A stretch of 64,000 bases of DNA from Streptomyces sp. NBC_00440. Its GTDB lineage: Bacteria; Actinomycetota; Actinomycetes; Streptomycetales; Streptomycetaceae. The stretch is taken from the NCBI RefSeq assembly GCF_036014215.1, contig NZ_CP107921.1, positions 5,835,501-5,899,500 on the forward strand. The letters run 5' to 3'. Under the pieces are notes generated by a model. That model ran no database searches. It saw only the letters and a list, made by a program, of their open reading frames with translations, and was not told the origin of the DNA. Below are positions 63,926-64,000 of the stretch, one piece after another. The position numbers were made by a program, and so were the translations under genes. Each line of letters opens with the position of its first letter. The stretch's first letter is position 1.

Positions 63926-64000
63926 CTGTCGGCCTCCCGCGGCTCATCGGGACCGGCGGCGCGTCGGGCCCCGGCGTCCCGGCCGCGGCCCCTCGCATGG

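Overview
The window is high-GC actinobacterial chromosome, almost certainly Streptomyces. The signs are GC-biased third positions, many GTG starts, ATGA/GTGA-coupled operons and the gene content. The backbone order (pyk-ackA-pta-pfkA, a dct two-component region, helD, glgB-mak-treS-glgE-glgP, paired M4 proteases, ABC exporters, glgX) matches what I recall of the S. coelicolor region around SCO5423 to SCO5456. Those locus numbers are from memory and were not looked up.

Layout. 1-5.5 kb holds central carbon genes: the start of pyruvate kinase (cut by the window edge), the acetate kinase/phosphotransacetylase pair, and 6-phosphofructokinase on the other strand. 5.5-9.5 kb holds a double-HTH regulator and a sugar ABC importer with an ACAACGTTGT palindrome in front. 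9.6-13.5 kb is a CitA/CitB-type two-component system divergent from a dicarboxylate symporter. 13.5-20.7 kb has tag, an alcohol dehydrogenase, a DUF2207 membrane protein, a TetR/MFS divergon with tandem operators, and a MerR-thioredoxin pair behind a MerR-type promoter. 20.9-34.6 kb has a HelD-type helicase and the complete GlgE alpha-glucan pathway, divergent from glycogen phosphorylase. 34.7-42.5 kb has a two-component system split by an antisense MurJ-like gene, then two paralogous secreted M4 metalloproteases with a nearly identical internal block.

42.8-51.2 kb is the most interesting part. A rhodanese is followed by a RiPP locus: a 53-residue precursor whose last 19 residues hold 8 Cys and 7 Gly and no Ser, a strong hairpin, a YcaO with the C-terminal PxPxP motif of azoline-forming cyclodehydratases, a small E1-like zinc protein, an RRE/E1-like/dehydrogenase fusion, a second nitroreductase, a second YcaO lacking PxPxP, and a TfuA homologue. 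This is a thiazole-forming (TOMM/LAP) set and a thioamidation-type YcaO-TfuA pair in one coupled operon. The predicted product is a short polythiazole peptide that may also carry thioamides. Next to it, convergent, is a lower-GC secreted protein of unknown function (51.4-53.8 kb). The locus looks like an accessory insertion into the conserved backbone.

54-64 kb holds a heterodimeric ABC exporter with one degenerate ATP site, a divergent ABC-2 exporter coupled to a NarL-type two-component system, and the glycogen debranching enzyme GlgX. No tRNA, rRNA, insertion sequence or CRISPR array was seen.
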